In this document: positions 5,974 through 9,590 of the stretch, one piece after another | Layout of the letters: each line of letters begins with the position of its first letter | How positions within the stretch are numbered: the first letter of the stretch is position 1 | Origin: Caryophanales bacterium UBA2450 | GTDB lineage: Bacteria > Bacillota_I > Bacilli_A > RFN20 > CAG-826 | Direction of reading: 5' to 3' | Assembly (NCBI GenBank): GCA_002342545.1 | Contig: DDQE01000030.1 | Location: 1 to 9,590 of the forward strand | Length of the DNA stretch: 9,590 nt | Position numbers and translations under genes: made by a program | Notes under the pieces: generated by a model | The model's database searches: none | The model's input: the letters and a program-made list of their open reading frames with translations, nothing else | What the model was told of the DNA's origin: nothing

Positions 5974-7518
5974 ATGGCAAGAGAAGAATACATCAAAAGA
6001 AACATAGATAAAACAATTATTGATTGGTTTAAAGGTACTAACAAGGCTCTAATGATTCTAGGCGCAAGACAAATTGGCAAAACAGAATCGATTAAGCATT
6101 TTCTAAAAAGTCAATTTAGAATTGACGAAGATGAAAGACTACCAATCCTTAATATAGAAACCACCCCAGGAGTTAAAGAAGCAATTATTTCTGGAAAAGC
6201 GGAAGGCGGCTCTTCCTTCATTAGAAATTTATTCGCTAATGCAGGAGTATATGCTGATTTAGATATTTGCAAAGTAGTTTTTATTGATGAAATTCAAGCT
6301 ATCTCAAATTTAAAAAAGAATATGGCAAAAGAAGAAATAAAAGCGATCATGTCGAAACTAATGGAAGAAGATGAATTTCGTTTTATTTTTTCTGGTTCGC
6401 TTCTAGGCGCGAAAATAGGAAATTTGGAAGAATTTACTAAAGAGTTGCCTGGCGGAATCACTCACTCAAGAATGTATCCAATTAATTATGCGGAGTTCAT
6501 TGAATACGCTGATGGAAATAGAAAAAGAATAGAAACAGTTAGAGATGAAATATTTTCTTCAAAAACAATCGATGAAGATAATCATGTCTATTTATTAAAA
6601 AAGTTTGCAGAATACTCCTTTATCGGAGGCATGCCTAAATCCGTATTAGCATATTTTGATAATGATGGGTTTATGGTTTCAAACAGCATGGATGCCATCT
6701 CAACTTTAGTTGATGATTATATTCAAGACACAGAAAAGTACTATGAAGATGAATTAAATACTGATATTGGAATCAATATCTTTGAATATCTCTTATCTGG
6801 ATTAAAAGAAAATGATAAGAAAAGATTAATGAAAAAGCTTAACGATGACCCAGAAAGAATCTTATATGAGTTCATAATTGACAGTGATGTCGGATTATTG
6901 GTTAAGAATATCAAAGAATTGGCTCTCCCTATTAGCGAGCAAAAGGAACCAAAAACATATTTCAACGATGTTGGCTTTATGAGGCTTTTAATCAAGAAAA
7001 GCTTAGAAAAATACAAAAAGTTCGAAGATACCCCTAAAGGATTAAAAGATTACTTTGATGTTAGAAATCTCGATGATGTTAAGAACGATTTTTTGAATTT
7101 GGTGGATAATAACGGTGGCGCAAAAATGAATGGTGTTGGTCGAATATTTGAACAGATAATTGCCCAAGACATGAAATCCAACTCGTATTCATTTGCCTAT
7201 TCATATAAAAAGAAACCTGTAGAAAGCGAATTAGAATTTATATTGATAGATGATTATTCCGCTATTGAAGTAAAGTCTGGTGGATTTGAAGATTATCCGT
7301 CTTCTCTTGAATACGCTAAAACTGGCAAAAAAGTATTCTTTTTAACAATGCTTCCTTATTTAGGGGAATATAAAACTAACTTTATTTTGCTTCCAATTTA
7401 TGCTTTGTGTTTTCTCAATCAGAAGGAATTGTTAAGTGTCATATTTAAAGAAGCGGGTAGTCGAGCCAAAGAAGTGTTATTAAATGGCAAATTGCCAAAT
7501 ACAAAAGGGTTTTGTTAG
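5974..7518 (+). CDS. AAA ATPase of the AAA_14/DUF4143 class, canonical
   Basis: A 514-residue soluble protein paired with the preceding ATPase, six bases downstream, with GGAG at 5961-5964 inside the end of the previous gene, nine bases from the ATG. All ATPase motifs are canonical: Walker A GARQIGKT (30-37), Walker B VVFIDE (101-106), sensor SGS (140-142), likely arginine finger Arg166, and IGGMP (217-221). A middle helical region (about 240-385) is some 60-100 residues longer than in the first protein. The C-terminal DUF4143-type domain has Glu393, Glu421 and Glu432-x-Lys434, again a PD-(D/E)XK-like set, with Glu replacing the usual Asp at 421. Proteins of this class are common, often in several copies, in host-associated anaerobes and Mollicutes-like genomes, and their role is unknown. 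DNA binding, mobility and defence have to be regarded as hypotheses. It forms an operon with its partner and probably a mixed complex. Confidence 0.88.
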   Translation: MAREEYIKRNIDKTIIDWFKGTNKALMILGARQIGKTESIKHFLKSQFRIDEDERLPILNIETTPGVKEAIISGKAEGGSSFIRNLFANAGVYADLDICKVVFIDEIQAISNLKKNMAKEEIKAIMSKLMEEDEFRFIFSGSLLGAKIGNLEEFTKELPGGITHSRMYPINYAEFIEYADGNRKRIETVRDEIFSSKTIDEDNHVYLLKKFAEYSFIGGMPKSVLAYFDNDGFMVSNSMDAISTLVDDYIQDTEKYYEDELNTDIGINIFEYLLSGLKENDKKRLMKKLNDDPERILYEFIIDSDVGLLVKNIKELALPISEQKEPKTYFNDVGFMRLLIKKSLEKYKKFEDTPKGLKDYFDVRNLDDVKNDFLNLVDNNGGAKMNGVGRIFEQIIAQDMKSNSYSFAYSYKKKPVESELEFILIDDYSAIEVKSGGFEDYPSSLEYAKTGKKVFFLTMLPYLGEYKTNFILLPIYALCFLNQKELLSVIFKEAGSRAKEVLLNGKLPNTKGFC

Positions 7519-7553
7519 TAAAAGCGACATATATCTTTTTCTGATCTGAAAAT

Positions 7554-7594
7554 TTCTAGTTCGGAAAGACGCTCTGCTAGAATTGAATAGCAGA
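7554..7594 (+). other. Overlapping hairpins in the 3' untranslated region of the ATPase operon
   Basis: TCTGCTA (7573-7579) pairs with TAGCAGA (7588-7594), loop of eight. TTCTAG (7554-7559) can instead pair with CTAGAA (7577-7582), so the two stems exclude each other. No T run follows, so it is not a clear terminator. The rest of the 176-base gap holds only the next promoter. Confidence 0.35.
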
Positions 7595-7677
7595 TATAGG
7601 TTATTTGCTAAATAGTTTTTGAAAAGAAATTTGAGTGTAGAATCTAGTAAGTTAATCTCATCCACAAAATAAATATT

Positions 7678-7683
7678 TATAAT
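7678..7683 (+). promoter_or_regulatory. -10 box of the 404-residue protein gene
   Basis: TATAAT is perfect and lies 11 bases before the ATG at 7695, giving a predicted leader of about five bases without a Shine-Dalgarno site. No good -35 is found at 16-18 bases upstream. Confidence 0.45.
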
Positions 7684-7694
7684 CACAATTAAAC

Positions 7695-8909
7695 ATGCTC
7701 GACAATATTACAAAACAAAAAATAAATATCTTTTGCGAAAAAATATATAAATCATCTTCAAATGAAAAATACACTTTTCTCAATGAAGAATTTTATGATT
7801 TGTATCTTAAAGATAAAGAATTATTTCATGATTTGTTAAATAATGTTTTTACTGATGATGATTTTTACGAAGAATTGAAGCAAAGAGAATATTATGTGTT
7901 ATTTGAACTAATTATTTTAAAAGATAAAGATGCTATCACAGAAGCAAAGCAAGAATATTCATTAAACATTCTTAATCAGATTGAAAGCAGATTATTTTCT
8001 GTCGACACTTTTCTAAGTGAACAATTGCGATTACACCAAAATATTTTTAGTTGCGTAGAAAAGAAAGATGTTAGAAGTTTTTATTTTTTGTTTTTGAAAT
8101 ATAGTAATTTTTATGAAAATAAACGGCATATTTTAAATTCAAATTATGATTATCTTGAATACATTTATGGTAAGAATCTGGATAATTCATTGGTTGAAAT
8201 CACACCAAAAATTGAATTGCTTAGTTTAAATCCAACACGTATTTTCGATAAAACAATTAAAAAAACAATTTATCTTGCAAACATCGACAGAGAATTACTA
8301 TCGGTACTTGGTAGGTTGAAGCAATACAATTTATTATCCTCTTTAAGCGTTAGAGTAAAGAATGATATTAAAGCGGTTTTTGATGGAAAAAACAAAAATC
8401 AGTATTTGACTGAGGAATTAGATTTTGGCAAGCGTTTTTGCTTAGATAACATTTATCGAGTCCCGGTTTCTCGACTATTTTCGCAAAAATATGGCAATCA
8501 ACTTTGGATTAAAGTAGATTCTGAAAGCATCACTTTTGAAGAATTATATGATGAGAAGATAATCTACAAAGACGCAATTGTGACCCAAATGATTCACTTC
8601 CAATATGAGTATATTGATAAAAAGCCTTATATAAAACATTTTGACCATGAATTTATTTTTTATAGTATTGAAGAATACAATAAAAGAGTAAATAACGCAT
8701 ATGAAAAGGGTAAACGATTCAAAAGAGTAAAGTCTTTTATGGTAAATTCGGCATCAATTCCTTTTGATTATAAAATTGAAAGAAGAATTATTGATTCTAA
8801 AGGTAACGAAACAACCGAGCACGTTTTTCTTGTTGTCTTCGTTTTAAAAAAATATTTAAAACACCATGATTTAATTGATGATTATTTTTCTTCTTTTTCA
8901 GCTCAGTAA
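7695..8909 (+). CDS. Hypothetical protein of 404 residues, not recognised
   Basis: I do not recognise this protein. It is soluble, with no signal peptide or membrane helix, and rich in Lys, Glu, Asp, Phe and Tyr. Residues 1-160 look helical, with acidic patches such as DDD (54-56). Residues 170-300 are mixed. Residues 300-404 alternate hydrophobic and charged residues, suggesting a beta-rich C-terminal domain (HFQYEY 301-306, a basic stretch 338-346, and VFLVVFVL 377-384). No nucleotide-binding loop, metal-binding cluster, nuclease motif or helix-turn-helix stands out. The reading frame is long and intact, its base composition matches the two ATPase genes, and it has a -10 box, so it is a real gene. 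It follows the ATPase pair on the same strand after 176 bases but appears separately transcribed. A part in the same accessory system is possible but unproven. Confidence 0.75.
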   Translation: MLDNITKQKINIFCEKIYKSSSNEKYTFLNEEFYDLYLKDKELFHDLLNNVFTDDDFYEELKQREYYVLFELIILKDKDAITEAKQEYSLNILNQIESRLFSVDTFLSEQLRLHQNIFSCVEKKDVRSFYFLFLKYSNFYENKRHILNSNYDYLEYIYGKNLDNSLVEITPKIELLSLNPTRIFDKTIKKTIYLANIDRELLSVLGRLKQYNLLSSLSVRVKNDIKAVFDGKNKNQYLTEELDFGKRFCLDNIYRVPVSRLFSQKYGNQLWIKVDSESITFEELYDEKIIYKDAIVTQMIHFQYEYIDKKPYIKHFDHEFIFYSIEEYNKRVNNAYEKGKRFKRVKSFMVNSASIPFDYKIERRIIDSKGNETTEHVFLVVFVLKKYLKHHDLIDDYFSSFSAQ

Positions 8910-9071
8910 GAATTCAATCCATGTCTGCTCAGTTTTTCTAAAGCATATGAGTTGCCCTAAAAAAGATCAAAAAATTGGGTCAAGTAAAATAAAGGTTAGA
9001 AGATTAGATTTCTATTATCTTATATATAAGATAAAAACAAAAGACACATACAATTCGTACGCGTCTTGACA
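8910..9071. other. Non-coding spacer with a 20-bp perfect palindrome
   Basis: No gene is supported here. TTATCTTATATATAAGATAA (9015-9034) is a perfect palindrome without a T run on either side, so it is a poor terminator but a possible protein site or cruciform. A short frame of 40 codons (ATG 8947) lacks a ribosome binding site. TTGACA at 9066-9071 is a perfect -35 hexamer with no matching -10 at 17 bases. Confidence 0.5.
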
Positions 9072-9082
9072 ATCAATCGTGC

Positions 9083-9138
9083 CCTTAAATGTCGATACAC
9101 GGACATGGTTTTAAGGTCAATTGTCGATACACGGACAT
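9083..9138. repeat. Two 17-bp direct repeats at 32-bp spacing, insertion-sequence-end-like
   Basis: TGTCGATACACGGACAT occurs at 9090-9106 and 9122-9138, identical in both. The core begins TGT and ends ACA, with TGTC and GACA as inverted ends. The first copy is also bracketed by CCTTAAA (9083-9089) and TTTAAGG (9110-9116). Repeated terminal sites of this kind are known at the ends of several insertion sequences, for example the IS21 family; the family here is a guess. They lie beyond the terminator of a truncated minus-strand frame, as an element end would. Confidence 0.6.
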
Positions 9139-9149
9139 CATAAAATCAT

Positions 9150-9173
9150 AAAAAAAGAGGAATAAAATCCTCT
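9150..9173 (-). terminator. Rho-independent terminator on the minus strand
   Basis: Read on the minus strand, AGAGGA (9173-9168) and TCCTCT (9161-9156) form a six-pair stem with a six-base loop, followed by seven T (9156-9150). The stop codon of the minus-strand frame (9172-9174) overlaps the stem. Confidence 0.65.
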
Positions 9174-9345
9174 AATTGATGTAAATGCCATAACGGAGCT
9201 TATGCTTCGTTTTTCTTATATAGTAAATTTCTTGTTGAAGCACGATATCATCGTCCATGGTCTTGATGGCGGATATATCTTTGCGATGATGAATTACTAA
9301 CTCGTAACGTCTGATCTCTATATATTCGTTTGGTATTTTAAATAT
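9172..9345 (-). pseudogene. C-terminal fragment of an unidentified minus-strand gene, truncated at its 5' side
   Basis: The minus strand is open from an upstream TGA (9411-9409) to TAG (9174-9172), 78 codons, but has no usable start. The part from about 9345 down reads as plausible protein ending in KLRYGIYIN, with Arg/His-rich and Asp-rich stretches (the residues DDD are encoded near 9247-9255). Codons ending in G or C are more frequent than in the neighbouring genes, which suggests foreign origin. The 5' part overlaps the plus-strand IS30-type remnant, so true coding probably stops near 9345, where that remnant begins. A terminator follows directly, then the insertion-end-like repeats, so it may be the tail of another transposase. 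I cannot name the family. Confidence 0.4.
9192..9215 (+). terminator. Possible plus-strand terminator
   Basis: ACGGAGC (9193-9199) pairs with GCTTCGT (9204-9210) with one G-U pair and a TTAT loop, followed by a T run (9210-9215). It lies inside the minus-strand frame, so it may be chance; otherwise it could stop read-through from the left. Confidence 0.3.
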
Positions 9346-9346
9346 T

Positions 9347-9590
9347 GGTTCTGTATTTTTGATACATGATTTTAAATTGATATTCCCATCTATTCTTACC
9401 GATAGAGATCAATTCTTTCTAGCTTTTTAGGAATTGAATTTTCTCATTTAACTGGAGAGCAAGGAACTAAGGTATTGTGATTCCTATAGAAGTAATCAAA
9501 AGGGAAATGTCGAAAACATGAATAAGCAGCTAAGAAAATCTTTTCCTAAAAACAAATCAATTGATCATTTAACTGCTGAAGATATTTTCA
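9347..9590 (+). pseudogene. IS30-type DDE transposase remnant, frameshifted, runs off the window
   Basis: Three plus-strand frames join into the C-terminal half of an IS30-family transposase. Frame one (to 9430) reads FKLIFPSILTDRDQFFLAF then stops; it matches the family stretch around the second catalytic aspartate, usually ILTDNGSEF, here with the N-G and the Glu lost. A lost T in the T run at 9424-9428 shifts to frame two (9421-9475), reading FLGIEFSHLTGEQGTKV. A second indel near 9475 leads to frame three, CDSYRSNQKGNVENMNKQLR onwards, with the conserved KGxxEN motif carrying the third catalytic Glu, then FPKNKS and HLTAEDI. Two frameshifts and a damaged TDNG motif make it inactive. The N-terminal half, including the first catalytic Asp, is absent upstream of about 9347. 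Confidence 0.72.

Noticed and set aside
7480..7686. A 68-residue minus-strand frame across the gap after the ATPase pair
   Set aside because: Low-complexity Leu/Phe/Asn sequence, overlaps the end of the ATPase gene and has no start signals.
8875..9069. A 64-residue plus-strand frame after the unknown gene, or its 40-codon form from 8947
   Set aside because: Overlaps the end of the 404-residue gene, no ribosome binding site, no recognisable motif, and it runs through the palindrome.

Overview
The window is AT-rich DNA of a low-GC Gram-positive type. It reads with the standard bacterial code: tryptophan is TGG, and all seven full-length genes end in TAA or TAG. Gene content, compact spacing, CCA-encoded tRNA genes and Shine-Dalgarno sites inside operons fit an uncultured Bacilli or Mollicutes-like bacterium. 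This placement is an inference from style, not from a marker gene.

Positions 1-3058 hold membrane genes. First is a 10-TM heavy-metal or manganese exporter-like permease (ArsP_2 type) with a histidine-rich central loop. After it comes a two-gene unit, overlapping by one base, of a CDP-alcohol phosphatidyltransferase and a flippase-like membrane protein of the LPG-synthase-TM/UPF0104 class, which suggests synthesis or surface handling of a polar lipid. Positions 3097-3266 hold two tRNA genes, a CAT-anticodon tRNA (probably Ile2) with a strongly non-canonical T arm and a normal tRNA-Ser(TGA), closed by a clear terminator. A HAD-superfamily phosphatase made as a lipoprotein follows (3344-4474).

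From about 4475 the window looks like an accessory island. Three exact 20-bp repeats at an exact 33-bp period, preceded by an inverted half site, lie against a near-consensus promoter whose predicted start point is the A of the ATG of the next gene, so its mRNA is probably leaderless. The promoter drives two coupled AAA ATPases of the AAA_14/DUF4143 class. The second has canonical Walker A and B motifs. The first keeps Walker A but has Asp-Gly in place of Asp-Glu in Walker B. Both end in a domain with PD-(D/E)XK nuclease-like acidic and D/E-x-K residues. This repeat array plus ATPase pair is the best candidate for an undescribed system. An unrecognised 404-residue protein with its own -10 box follows (7695-8909).

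The last 680 bases are a mobile-element graveyard: a 20-bp AT palindrome, two 17-bp repeats at 32-bp spacing that resemble insertion-sequence ends, a truncated minus-strand reading frame with its own terminator, and a frameshifted IS30-type transposase remnant that runs off the window end.

A recurring style is visible. Several first genes (1014, 4723, 7695) have a -10 box about 7-11 bases before the ATG and no ribosome binding site, while operon-internal genes (1955, 5974) and the lipoprotein gene (3344) have good Shine-Dalgarno sites.
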